Shown piece by piece: positions 10,521-22,500 of a DNA stretch of 64,000 nt; positions within the stretch are counted from its first letter, which is position 1, and the number at the start of each line of letters is the position of its first letter. Below the pieces are notes generated by a model. The model ran no database searches and was not told the origin of the DNA. It worked only from the letters and a program-made list of their open reading frames with translations. Made by a program: the position numbers and the translations under genes. The stretch is from Kalaharituber pfeilii (Eukaryota > Ascomycota > Pezizomycetes > Pezizales > Pezizaceae): the NCBI GenBank assembly GCA_015179045.1, contig WHUZ01000034.1:186001-250000 (forward strand). Reading direction: 5' to 3'.

Positions 10521-11288
10521 TTACTCCTCTCCCAAATCGACCAATCCGCCCGTCTCCCTCTCCCTCGAAAACAAGCTCCGCCTTCCTGGTGAACCGGCTT
10601 GATGCCTGATCGGCCCTCGCCTGGACCCTTGAGGTCTCGAGGGTGAGCTTGTCAATGAAGCAGAACCAGACGAGGAGCTGAGAGCCGGTCCGGCAGGGAG
10701 GCGATACGGGTTAAGGGCGCGGGTGACGTATGAGGTGCTTGTCGGTTGCAAGGGTTGTGATTCTCCTGTGCCGATGGAGAACTGGGAGTCCAATAGCTGT
10801 GAGGAACCTGCGATGTTGACATTGTTAACATGAACACACTGCAACCGAAAATACTGCAACTTACCACTCTCCTGCGTAAATTGACTACCATTATCCTCTC
10901 CCACCCTCGCCACCATCCATCCAGACTTCATACCCACTTCCAATAGCTCGCTCTCATCTTGAAATTCCCTCTCGAAATCTCCATTCCCCGGCTGCAGCCT
11001 TGGCGCAAGTCCATACCCCGCACTACTGAGTACCATCTCCCCCAGAGCACTATCCTCGCCGAATACACTCTTTTCCCTTCGGAGTGTCGGGATAGGTCTG
11101 TTGGGGTTGAACGCTGTTCGGCGCGGGTTTGATCGGCCAGGGAAGGGCGGCTGGAAGGAAGGCGGTGTAGGTGATGTTAGATCATTTAGTGTGGCGGCAT
11201 TTGTTGGAGGAAGGTTGGATGGTAAGGGGGTGGCGGGAGGTGTGGCGTAGGAGCGGTATGGGGAAATGGAGTTATTTGTCATATTCAT
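10521..11288 (-). CDS. Hypothetical Ser/Pro-rich protein with one in-frame intron
   Basis: The ATG at 11288 (MNMTNNSISPYRSY) opens a frame to TAA at 10521. A 57-nt stretch at 10808-10864 has a consensus donor GTAAGT and acceptor CGCAG. It translates to an atypical Cys/Val/Asn peptide, so I read it as an intron, giving 236 aa. The N-terminal half has TPP and PPF motifs and an Arg-rich NPRRTAFNPNRPIPTLRR patch. The middle is acidic (FEREFQDESELLEVG). The tail is Ser/Arg-rich (SPGRRSLFSRERE) and ends VDLGEE. No domain is recognised; it is probably largely disordered with possible Ser/Thr phosphorylation sites. A second donor-like GTAAGT overlaps the stop codon, so a further 3' exon cannot be excluded. 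Confidence 0.6.
   Translation of the reverse strand: MNMTNNSISPYRSYATPPATPLPSNLPPTNAATLNDLTSPTPPSFQPPFPGRSNPRRTAFNPNRPIPTLRREKSVFGEDSALGEMVLSSAGYGLAPRLQPGNGDFEREFQDESELLEVGMKSGWMVARVGEDNGSQFTQESGKLQYFRLQCVHVNNVNIAGSSQLLDSQFSIGTGESQPLQPTSTSYVTRALNPYRLPAGPALSSSSGSASLTSSPSRPQGSRRGPIRHQAGSPGRRSLFSRERETGGLVDLGEE
10808..10864 (-). other. 57-nt frame-preserving intron
   Basis: It has donor GTAAGT, a GTTAAC-containing branch region, and acceptor ATCGCAG. Length is divisible by three and there is no internal stop, so spliced and retained forms would both be translatable, differing by 19 residues. Confidence 0.65.
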
Positions 11289-14200
11289 TAATTTGTGCCG
11301 TTCTTATGGTGGTTGTTGTTGTTTGCTGCCTGTAGTGTCCTATCCACCCCTTGTTGGATATGCCAGTGCGAGCTATCGAAATGTATGATATTGTCCGTGG
11401 GCTGGTTGCCTGCAAGATGCAAGGGTTGGTCGCCCGCCCTATAACCCTATAAACAAATACAACCAGCAGTTTCTGACCGACCGGCCTCTCTCTTGCAATA
11501 GTTCAATCCAATTTCCAAATTTTGAAGATTACTTGTATTCAAGAACGTTGTCGAGTTATGGTTCCGATACCCTTGAACTGCCGTTTTATTGCGCCAAAGC
11601 AACTTGCTATGTAACCCTCAAGCTGAACTCTCGCAATCGAGGTGTCCCGTATAAAATCCGGACGCTGTCGCAGCGGGGTAACTCTTTCTAAATCCGCAAA
11701 AAAAGTAAAAACTCTCAAAGCTTGTCCTAACCGGGAACGCTAACTTATTTAAAGTGGGGTGGTTGGTCAACCTGCAGGTACCTCAAATGGTGAATCTGTA
11801 AATTCTGTAAATTCTGTAAATCTGGCAAAGGCTGCTGCAAGCGGCTTGAGACTGGCTACAGGGAAGGAAAGAAAACCAAAAGCTACAGATCAGGGGAGCC
11901 ACTTGGTATTTCGAATTTTATAAGGTCGGTAGGCAGGGCGAGCTGAGGAAGGAAGCAAATCATGCGGCGGCAGTGATGGTGAGCTGTAGGGATGTGCGAC
12001 AGCAGTGACACATCGATGACCGTCGATCAGGAAGGTGGGCTAAATTAAATTCTCATAACACCGTGAGAGTGAGCGCTCGCGGAACAACGCAGTCTGTGAA
12101 CCTGTGTGGGTCGGCGATCGGGGTGAAGCGGAGCGCAGGGCCTAGGGTCTCTTAGTCAAAAGGTGCACGATTCCGTATAATAACGGTCAGTCCTTTGTAG
12201 CTCGCAAGCGAAGGCGAATGCAAGCTGAGTTGAACTGAGTCGTAAAGGCCTCCGTCCATCTATCATTACGACATTATTAAATGCTTTGGTGAGCACTGCA
12301 TTTACGAGGGGTCAAGTCAGCTGTCAGAGTGCAGCTGTTCATTCTGTACTCTAATCCAGATTATCAACTCTATCCGAGCCCGCATTGAACTATCCATCCA
12401 GTGATCACCCTTATGGGGAAATCAAGTCTTCTTGAGCATTCGCCTGCGCAAATAGGCGCGAATCAGGCAGACCAAAAAATGTTGAGCTGGAAGACGTGTA
12501 CCCCCCATGCATGTCGCGAGCTTGCCACGAAGACAACGCGCCGCGGTAGTCGCCCCTGTTTTCAACTTTTACTCATTCAGCATTCAGGAGTGAAAGAAAA
12601 AAAGCTGTTGCACTGTGTCCCAGCAAATCCTTGTTACTCATGTATGCTGCCATGTACCCTGTCGTAAGCACCGTGGGAACTGTACATGGTTCATGCTCAT
12701 CGGCATCCCACCCAACACCAGCAGCCCATCACCGTCAATTATTTTACAGTTTGTTGGCAAATAAGCGGACGAAAATAGAGTGGGGCTATGGGAATGGAAC
12801 CAGACTAGGAACGGAACGCTAGTGAGTACTTTACTAGATCAGGCGAACGCGCAACGTAGTGCCACAGGACTAATTTTCAATTAACGCGTCTCCCCGCGTG
12901 ATGATAGTCTCATTCGCTGCATGAATTCAACTTACCTGTACCACTGTGTATGTAATTCCAAATTTCTTGATTCCTAAACAAGGCACGTAGCATCAGCCTA
13001 GCACGAGCACGTACTCGAGTACAATTTATATTAACCCAAGCAGAATACAAAACTGAGATATTTAATATGGTTTCCTCTTACAACTTCCTTCGGCTCAGGC
13101 ATCTCTACCATTCGCAATATAGCGGTATCTGTTTCATACGATGTACGTATCAACATGTACCTCTCTCTTGAAGCTTTGACGGTAAACACAAAACACACCA
13201 ATTTCTCTGCGTTCCCCATCAGGCATGCACCTGCACAGAATTCCTAAAATTCTCAATCAAGCAATACCATCCCAAACACCCACCACTACTGCCTCGATTC
13301 CCTAATATTATTTACATTCCTGCTCTGCATGTATGTTCAACACTCTTTATAAAGCCTCATATTTAGGATGACCTGCACAAGTGCGTGCCTAATATCCAGT
13401 AAATTTGCTTCTTTAGGCCTCCCCGCTTTGTCACCCTGCTCTGTGGTGTTAGGGATGCTCCCCGAAAATTTACATGTGATATCATTATGTACCTCATTAC
13501 TGCGGTGATGGAATTGTTGCCTCAGGATGTACAGCCTGAGAAGTTTATTCAAACATGACTCCCCTTCTCCTTCGGTTCCCCCGATGCGAGATTCATGAGT
13601 TCCTCCGTCGCCGATCGATCCAATGTTCACGAGCACAAATAATCCTTTTTACTATTACTGGATTTTGATTATCTGTATGGTATTCAGGTTCCACAAAGGG
13701 TAACATCTGACGACACGGACCTTACGATTCCCCGGCCCCGATTTGCATAACCTGCATATGTAAAGTATTACTTGCATCGCATTTGCAGTTTCCAGTCACT
13801 AGCTTTGGCCCAGTTTAACTTCATGCGCTTCAGCGCTGCGAGATTGATGCATTGTAAATGCCGGTATGACTCTTCTCTGCAGGTCATGATTTGGGACAAG
13901 CACAGACAATTTCTCAAGCGCAGGTACCAAGTAGGTACTAGGTAGTGCTAGTACCTCAAATTCTTTGTGACCGATCAATGCAAATTTCTAACTGGTTTTT
14001 TTAATATTTCGGGGGGGGTTCGCAATTTTTGATGTTGCTTCAAGGATCAGATTAGTCACTGCCATTGGATACACTCGAAGGTTCACATCAGCAATGAGTG
14101 TTCGCGCTGAGGGTTTTTAAATTACAGGTGGTTAGTAGTACTTCACTAGAATGATGCTATCGCACTCTATGTTTCGTCCGCAATAATACACTCTCATCCT

Positions 14201-17200
14201 GCTGTATGTCATGTTTCACTGGGTAGCTATTTGGCTTTCAGACAAAACAATATATTACGCATAAACTCGAAGTAATGTCTCTCCCAGTACTTGCCATGGT
14301 CAGGGTCACAACTTAGCCCATCGTTCTGGTAACTGTAATATCCTCAAGAATCCAGGTACAATTACGAAGATAAGTACAATGCAACATCCCTGACACCCCG
14401 GTCACTATGACCTCCAAGTCAACTAAATTTGGCGCCTTGGAGTCATCAATAATACAGCTGCCAAAATATTCTCCATGAAAGGCGCCTAGGGGAATTCAAT
14501 ATATCGGCACCAGCATATGTGCTTGAGTACACTCCGTACGCACCTGTATGTACAAAAGTCATCGTGCTTTCCCGGATGGGTTAGCTGGTGGAGGCTATAT
14601 GTCGCAGTTGCAATTCAGAAGCCTTGTAGCCTAGCATTTGATACTGCACAATGCGCGGTTGAAGCCTTATCCAACCCCATGGTTCTTAGTGGGTATAGCC
14701 AGTAAGGAGTACTAAGGTACAGGTCACGCGACTGCGTGATGTCATTCACGTGTCCCTAGAGCGAGCGCGTTGCCCACTTTCAACTGAGAAATGGAGGGTT
14801 GGATAGTACTTACCTAATACCCGGACCTTGAGATTGCCCGATTGGTACATTAAAGTCTTGGTCCTGTATGTCTAAGATCGTATGCATGGCTAGTCCGGCA
14901 TCTGGAACCGTTGGTGTGGGTACTAGCTCCATAAATATATGACATATCGATTGGAAGTGTGCTTGTAGTGGCAAAGGTGTTCTAGTTGAGCGTTCCTATG
15001 AATTTTTCAAATCGATATCAGCAATACAAGATGAATAATTTTAGGGACGTAAAAGTTCATTATAGAACTACACATTGCAGGATGGCTTATCTTGTATTGG
15101 ATTTAGCAAGTGTTGAGTCAAGTCATACAAGCAAGTCAATGTATAGCAGCTGACAGACTTCAATTCCCACGGATTTAAAACATGATTCCAGAGGGGCTTA
15201 CCTACGCCATGGTGAATACTCCTCGCTTGGATTAAATCCTCTCAACATTTCACGTCGTACTTTATCTACCCTTTTGTCTCCCATTTACCTTGATGTTTGG
15301 AACCTTTCACCTGAAAGCATATGATGGATGGTGGCTTCGCTCGCCACCAGAGCGTGGAAATTTGGTCGGTTGGGGGGGCTCTATGAATATCTACATTTTT
15401 AAGGTAACGGATTCAACTTTATTTCACTAGATAAATACCTACTAATATCCTATCTCTAATATACCTACTATAGAAGTATGCAGAAATGGATTAATGTTGT
15501 ACACTAATACCCTCAGTGAATAAGTGCACCACTATGGTTCACGATTCAGCGCTGGACACAGTAAATCCGATCCTATGCCACCCGTGCTCTGTTTCCCGTT
15601 CACTAAATCAGCATCTCAGTTGTCAGTTGATATATGTTATGCAGGAAGCCTTGCGTCACGTCACGCTTTAACGCAATGACGATCACTCAAAAGTCCCAGG
15701 GTGCCATCACTTCATTCCAAGTCACTGTGGCTGAATTTAAGATAGTCCCGGACAAGGCTGTCAGCCAAGATACGGCCAGAAGGGGAATGTTGTCGGGTGC
15801 TGCCCAATCAAGCGTCATCCCGTATCCATATCATACTTGCAGCCCATCCATCTTACAATACACTGGCCTTCGGCCAAGAACTTGGTCGAGGGCCTTTAAT
15901 CATAGATACTATAGCCCTCTGTCAGGGCTACACGGGAGCAGCGACAAAGCCAGAACCACAGTCACAGTGTTTTCAGGGTGGATGCGACATTCTGAAACAT
16001 GAACGTTTGAGTATCTATAAAAAGTACTAGTAACGCAAACCATTTGGTATAGTTGACAGGCCTTGTGATAAATGCACCAAGTAGATGTAGATTTGAGTGT
16101 TCTGAATGCATTAGAAGATATCACCGATGGTTGTGATTTTTCAAAGGGTTTCTACAGTAGCATTCAGGGTAAATTTCTTATCACCATTAACGCTTACCTA
16201 CATGTATCGGACTCCGGGCGGCAAACCATTGGATGACTCCAGACATAAGCATTGAATACGCGTCTCAGGATATGAATACACACACACAGTTCCAGAAACC
16301 GGCCTGACTGACTCATAGCCATAACAGAACAGCCGAGCTGGTTACACACCGGGTTTCGAACTTGGTGCCACTTGAGCATGGCTGTCCAATCATACCATGT
16401 CCTGAACAATTAGAGGTAAAATGGCCCATGTTCTATGAATGCGCTATTTGGATGGTGAGTCAACAGAAATAGTGATACCACTTGTGAATATGAAAAGGTA
16501 GGCTTCCCTGTCAGATGCGCGACCTGCAGCCTAACCAAGGCTTTTACCACAAACTTCAATACCATGATTTGTTTCTAGTTCCAAGGGACATATTCGGAAA
16601 TGCAGGGCAGCAAATCATTCTTTCGTAGCCCTATGGTCAAGTGCTTGAACTGACGTCATGAAGCGGCCAGTACTACTCTAGGTTCAATGCCCTGTACGGG
16701 AACACATTATGGTTCACTCAACCTTACTGCCTCAATAGTACTCATGGTCAAGAGATAGTTCAACTTGGAGGCCCTGTAGCTATAATGGCAATTCTTTACG
16801 CAATGTACACAAGATTTTTGGATTTCCCTGATATTCTAGCTGTGCACTTTGGAATAACCAGGTAAAAGATGGAAAGATGTTGAAGCTACAGTGGGTAGGA
16901 AAGGCCAGTAGAGATACATATAGGATTTCTGCGCGTAACCCACTGCTCGCGCTACATCTGCTGTATGATATGCAGCACTGACCTTTCCTGGTACTGCATA
17001 AAATTTAGGGGTGCATGAAGACGCACTGTACTAGATCGTTCAATTTACGGCCATATGTGATTCAAAAGTTAATCCTTTGTTATCTTCTCGGTATGTCTAC
17101 CTATTGCTATGGCTTTCACATCTTAAATGATGTAGATAGACCATCGCAGTACAGTCTATAAATGTGTAAGGACCAGATCACAAGCAGATAAATAATAATA

Positions 17201-17235
17201 TGAAGGCTTTTTTAGCTATAGAACCATGAAGTGGA
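11289..17235. other. Gene-poor region, no supported gene
   Basis: The first few hundred bases are the 5' flank of the 10.5-kb gene. The rest has only short scattered frames below 125 codons without recognisable motifs, composition bias or splice-linked partners. A weak tRNA-like fragment lies at about 16,325-16,395 (minus). I see no transposase or retroelement domain. Confidence 0.5.
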
Positions 17236-17306
17236 GCATCAGTGGTCCAGTGGTATGATGAATCGTTGCCATCGATTCGACCGGGGTTCGATTCCCCGCT
17301 GATGCA
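17236..17306 (+). tRNA. tRNA-Gly (GCC)
   Basis: The 71-nt cloverleaf has a fully paired acceptor GCATCAG/CTGATGC, anticodon loop TTGCCAT (GCC), T arm CGGGG-TTCGATT-CCCCG and discriminator A. No intron. Internal A and B boxes are intact. Flanks are unrelated to those of the copy at 8.8 kb. Confidence 0.95.
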
Positions 17307-17748
17307 TGAGCAGATGCTCAAACTTTTTTATACCATTATTTGCCATTGCATAATCTTCGGTAGAAGGCAGTGGAGCCCATGTTCGATCACCGGACTGATA
17401 TTGTATAAGTTGCCACTTTGCTGTCAATTTGACAGTCTTTCTCCGTTTGTTCAACCACCTTGGGACGAATTATTTACATGAAGAAAGTCAATACTAGAAA
17501 ATTCAACGTGCAGTCTGGCGATACCCCACATTTCAACATAAATTAGAACGAACGCGAGATATGTCATTTGGCCATCCTGATGAAATTATCAAACCGGAAA
17601 GTGAGACAAACAAATGGAAACCTACAGCGGATAAAAATTAAAATGACAACCAAAACAGAGCCGTATCAAAAGTATCAGACAAAAGGAAAGAGAAAAACGA
17701 GGAAATAAGTGGAGAACCGTTGAAGGAATGTGATCAATCATATGTTTA
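17307..17748. other. Spacer / 3'UTR of the Cys-cluster gene
   Basis: Apart from the T6 terminator I see no gene. The right part is presumably 3'UTR of the minus-strand gene ending at 17749. Confidence 0.45.
17324..17329 (+). terminator. Pol III terminator of the tRNA-Gly gene
   Basis: A T6 run starts 18 nt after the tRNA 3' end, as expected for RNA polymerase III termination. Confidence 0.7.
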
Positions 17749-19544
17749 TTATTTGGAATTTGATGTTGTCGATAGAAGATGACTTCCATTTGCTTGTGTG
17801 AGAGTTGGTGGTGGAGTCGACTCACGATTAATCTCAGGCGCCACGTTCATTCGATTTTGGTTATGACTGGAGTCATCGTGATCATTTGTTGCAGGTGCCG
17901 AAAGTCTTACGATTGGTGGTTCCGCTGGGAACTGTATGTCCTCCTCCGTTTCATCTTCCGCTGGTGGTAAAGGCTGGATATCACTTTCACTTGTGTTCCC
18001 CCCGTTAGCTAGACCACTGTTAGCGCCTGACTCGGGGTTCGGAGAGCTGATATCGATGATTCCGTATGGGCGGGGGGTGTTGTCACTGCTTCCATATACC
18101 TGAATTGCCGTGACCGCTGGTGATGCGGGGGAGAGTCCTTGGAGGACAGAAGGCGGTGGAAGGCTCGCAGGGTGTGATGTATACGTTTGCACCGGAGCGG
18201 AGGTAATATTATAGTTATGATGATTATACGGCCCGGATGTTGCGGGATCTGCTCCCCGCTCCATCCCCTCCTTGCCAGAAGTGGGCGGTCATCCTCGTCA
18301 TCGGTGCCCGTATTCGGAGCGTTGTTCCCATATCTATTGTTCCCGTACTCCTCCGGTTGGACGATCTCCCTTCCCCGTCCCAGTCCCAGTCCCAGTCCCA
18401 TTCCCATACCCATTCCCCACCAACTATTTCCTGCCCTTGGCCTGCCCCTCCCTGCTGCCCTTCGCTCTTCATACGGACTTGTTCTCCCGCTCACACTCTC
18501 ACTAACGAAACCCGAGTTAGTTGTGCCAGTCCCGGTATCTTCATCCCCGCCTTCATACCCTCTATCCACCATCGCTGTTGCACTCCCACCTGCAAGCTCG
18601 GCATCCATGGCAAGTATCCGTCGATATATCAGAGTCTGTCTTGCAGCGTCGTAGCCATGACCATACGCTACCATCCCCTGCGGCTCTTCGTCGGGGGGAC
18701 TCGGCACGCTGTTCGTATTTTGCCGTGTAGTTGGCTGGGTGTTGGTCGCTGTGCGCGTGTAGCTCCCAGGAAGGAAATGCGAGGTATAACCTGGACGAAG
18801 TTCTGCCTCAACATCCCGGTAATGCTGGTAATGGTGGTATTGTCCGTGTCGTTGGGAACCGCGCGGGGAGAAGTAATCTGCTTGCTGTCCTGGTACGGGA
18901 GGCATCCCCGGCCCGCCGCTGTAGGGGGAATATGGCGAGGAAGGTGAGTAGCCCGCGGAGTATAACCCTGGGTCATATACCCCGCCACCGAGCTGCATTC
19001 CGGCAGATTCGGAGGTTGGGGTTTGCGCTCCGCGCGGGGAACCAGTGGCGGAATAGTCCTGACTCGGAGCGTAATCCCTGAAACTCGATTCTGACGCCGT
19101 GTATGAGCCCGCAGAGTTCGGTCTCCTTCCTCTATCGCCGGGATTTCCAACCCCATAATCGCAACAGGAACATAAGCAGCATTCACAAGCACAGCACCAA
19201 GTACAACAATCAACAAGCGCTCTCCATGGCGCCAGTAAAAATCCAATAAACCTCCCTAGACACCCTTCATGCCCTCCTACTTCTCCCCCCTGATTGCTAC
19301 TCCGGTAGTCCTCCTCCGAAACCCAGCTGGCACGAGAACTCCGTATTGGTGTGGCGGTGTATGATCTGTCGATTGGCGAACGCGGAGATGGATAATGTAG
19401 TGGCGGGGTCGGATGGTAGGTGTAACGTGTTGGAGTTGTAGGGTAAAATGGCGGGTCTGTGATGATTGCTGAACGGGGGGAGTTGGGCGGTAGAAGCGGC
19501 GTGATTTCGCTGGGGTGTAGATCTGAATTTGACATTGTGTCCAT
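17749..19544 (-). CDS. Unknown low-complexity protein with a ten-cysteine cluster and dileucine motifs
   Basis: The ATG at 19544 starts MDTMSNSDLHPSEITPLLPP, which contains an acidic dileucine motif (ExxxLL, Glu13-Leu18). A hydrophobic stretch GRFIGFLLAPWRALV (97-111) runs straight into ten cysteines within residues 113-128. A Pro/Ser/Tyr/Gly-rich region follows, then a Gly-Met/Gly-Leu run from hexanucleotide repeats and a second dileucine in DDRPLLARR. The cluster beside a hydrophobic segment suggests membrane attachment by palmitoylation, and the motifs suggest vacuolar sorting; both are inference. The first frame degrades after 18230, while the adjacent frame down to 17749 (VTAIQVYGSSD...LSTTSNSK) looks genuine. 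An intron from GTATAA at 18229 to CACCAG (18117; 113 nt) or CCAAG (18138; 92 nt) joins them exactly, giving 560 or 567 aa. A lost base is the alternative. I do not recognise the family. Confidence 0.6.
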
Positions 19545-19555
19545 AGTAGTATTGC

Positions 19556-19565
19556 TTATATATAG
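19556..19565 (-). promoter_or_regulatory. TATA-like element just upstream of the Cys-cluster gene
   Basis: The minus strand reads CTATATATAAG only about 12-20 nt before the first ATG. If it works as a TATA box, transcripts might start beyond that ATG and use the ATG at 19535. It may equally be chance. Confidence 0.25.
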
Positions 19566-22500
19566 CTAGGACTGCTTCGAACTCTTTTGGTGGAGTGTCC
19601 TTCGAAAGGTGAGCCTGGTGAAGCAGATTAAAATCAACCCAAGCCCCCTCAACCGCCCAAATCGTAGCTAAAAGAGTTTGGAATACCTTACCTCTTTCCC
19701 TTTCTGGGTCAGAATCGAATAAAAGAAACTTGAAGATGACGGGGAAAATCAAAACTTATTTGTAACCACTGCTGTTGAACAAAAATGCAAGAAAGGTACA
19801 AGTAGAAAATAACAGAAATCTACAAAATTTCAAACCAATTTTTCTGAATACGAGTCGGGCCGAAGCGAGGATAATAGAAAAACAAAGGTATTAAGGAAAG
19901 GGCCAAACAAATGGTATCCCCAAGAAAAACAAAAACAAGCCCCAGAAACGGAACTATGCGAGTGCTCGTCCAAATATGTATTACTGTATTAGGGAACCCT
20001 CCTCAATGGCCGACAAATGCACCTAGACTAGACTGACAATAGCTCCAATCCCGACCCTAAGGTATCCACTACAGCCACTGTCACCTCTTCATCAATAGAC
20101 GTTGAATCCGACTGATAACGTTGTCGATATCGTGTTCTTGTGTATGGTCGTCGTGGTTGATGGCTCTACCCCTTATATACCTCCAACCTTAACCTCCAGT
20201 TGGAACCAAATTATCTTCAGTAACCATTCACCTCAGTGTCAATCCGTATCTTTTATGCAGAGTATGCTTCCGAAATGTACCAGCCTCTGCCGTCCTTCCG
20301 TGTATTTCCACTATATTGGAGTATTACTCTGCAACAAATTCGCTCTTGAGAGGTTACTCAAGTCTTCTTTCCTCAGATTTCAATAGTCACTATCGCTTCC
20401 AGGGCCGTAAATGGTTGCACAACTTCTCCAATGGTCCTGAATTTGCGCGCTCACCAAACTCTGAATAATGTCGTGGTCGACCTATTCGTAGCTTTCTCTG
20501 CCCAATTTCGTGCCAGTTTGAGTGGGGCTGTAGCTGCAAGGCCTGGTCTTATTTTGCGCCTTCAATATCCTTCGCCTTCGAAATGCGAACCTTTTTCTTT
20601 GCGCGGCGCAGAGGGTCCAGTAAGTCGATCGCACTCCGGGTTTATGTATCCAAGGTTTCACAGCAGCTTTGTCTCAAATTTGCAAACCGGAGACGTACCA
20701 AACTTCCGATTGCCTCAGTGAACCAAATGATTCGCAACAAACACTGAAGAATTCACGTAGGAAACAAGATAACGATAATATATCCTTCGTTGGAGATACC
20801 GACACCTGTCTAAGCTTATCTACTGGCAGAGTTCTATGTATGTACGTACGTAGAGCAGGTCTGCTGAATCAATAACCACACTGGTTGAGCGCTAGCTTCG
20901 GCTCCCGCCTTGGGATGTGGGATGAATGATGTTCGCAGTGCCCTGGTCGTCCCTTAGTCCCCTTGTCCTTGTCGACGTCCTTGTCACACGAACACTCGTA
21001 CCTAAGCCACTTTAGTTCGGCGCAACTAGAACGCCCCGCTTCACCGGGTAAGCTTGCTCGCTCGACCAATGGACCAAAAACTGCAAAATACAAAAAATAT
21101 GTGACGGATGTCCTTGAACTTCCGAATGCTGGCGCTGCGAGTGCACAGGGTTCCTGTGAGTGATAAAGTGTGGATGGACAAACTAGCCTCACGTTGTCAC
21201 AAGTGTGGGTGGACTGTCGTCGGGCTGGATGATCCCAAGATGGATGCAGGAGGGGCAGGCGGCACAGGACAGGGAGGTATGTGGAGGGGTGATTTGTACG
21301 TATCGTGATATCTGGTGCGAAAAGGGGTAAGGCTTGTGGCGCCCCGAGGGTAGGATCAAGCGGAGAAGGAGAAAGTACTTGGAATATATGTACGGATGAA
21401 ATGGATAATTCAATCCCGTGAGTAGAATGTATGCTCCGTGAAGGCGAATGGTCCAGAGAACGTTTATGCCCCCACGCGCACGGTCTTCGGGGGAGGGGCA
21501 GAACCAGCGACGGGTCGACGGAGATGACCAGGTAATATATGTATGCAGTTTCTGGACGGCCGGGAAGATCCACACGTTGTGACCCTCTCTGCAGGTGTAT
21601 ACAGCCGAGCTGCGTGTGCGGGCAAATGCAAATTGAGGGATACCAGGCGAGTGACTCAAGTCACCGGGGCCTGAAGTGCGTACTGCCTTGCTAGTTACAA
21701 GTCGCGTTTTGTATGTGAATGAAGCCCTTAATATAAATGAGATGAAGATACCGCAGCAGTTCTAATTTGGGTTCGACCGCAGCCTGGTCTTGGGACCGTC
21801 GGATTGTCAATCCGTTCTGCTTAAATTCGTTTAGTAGGGATTCTAGTCCACAACGTCCGATATCTATCACCTGAATATTGTTTCTTTCAGTTCCTGTTTA
21901 GATCACCTACCTCGATAAATTATTTCCCGATCGTGTTTTGCCAGCCCTTAACGAAGAACATAAATTGCATAGCTTATTCCTAATTATATTGTTTCCATTC
22001 ACCTCTCCTTCACGGCGCACAATTTCAACTGCTTTAGGAGGGATCTCTCGATGGCTTTTAGCTCGTAACGATCTGGCGCGGGAGCTAGTAGTTGTGAGGA
22101 CACTGAAACGCTGATTGGTTCAAAATGTGCTCTTTCGCGATAGGACAAACGGCTGGATGAACAAGGGGAGAGCGTGCTCGCGGGTAGAGGCCTGAGGTAC
22201 CGGTTGGTTGCAATGGAAGGCGAGGGTGCAAGGGAGACGATGTAGATCTGAGTCTGCTTTGTGCTCTGCGGTTGGTTCGACTTGGTTTTTGTTTCGCAGT
22301 TCAAGCGGGAGGGCCCTGAACTGAGGACCTGCGCTGTTTTCTTTTTCCTTCTTCTGTCTCAGAAGGGTAAATTTGAATTCCCTTTGATTTTTTGACTTGC
22401 CACCTGCGTGCTGTCCTCGTGTTTCCTCCACCCACAGGATGGCACTGTATTTACAGCCTAGAACAGTGTAATATCTAATCCCTTTTTTTTTTTTACCTTG

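Noticed and set aside
20869..21573. 234-codon minus-strand frame
   Set aside because: Erratic composition, no domain, no hydrophobic or splice-linked structure; long frames of this size can occur by chance in this much DNA.
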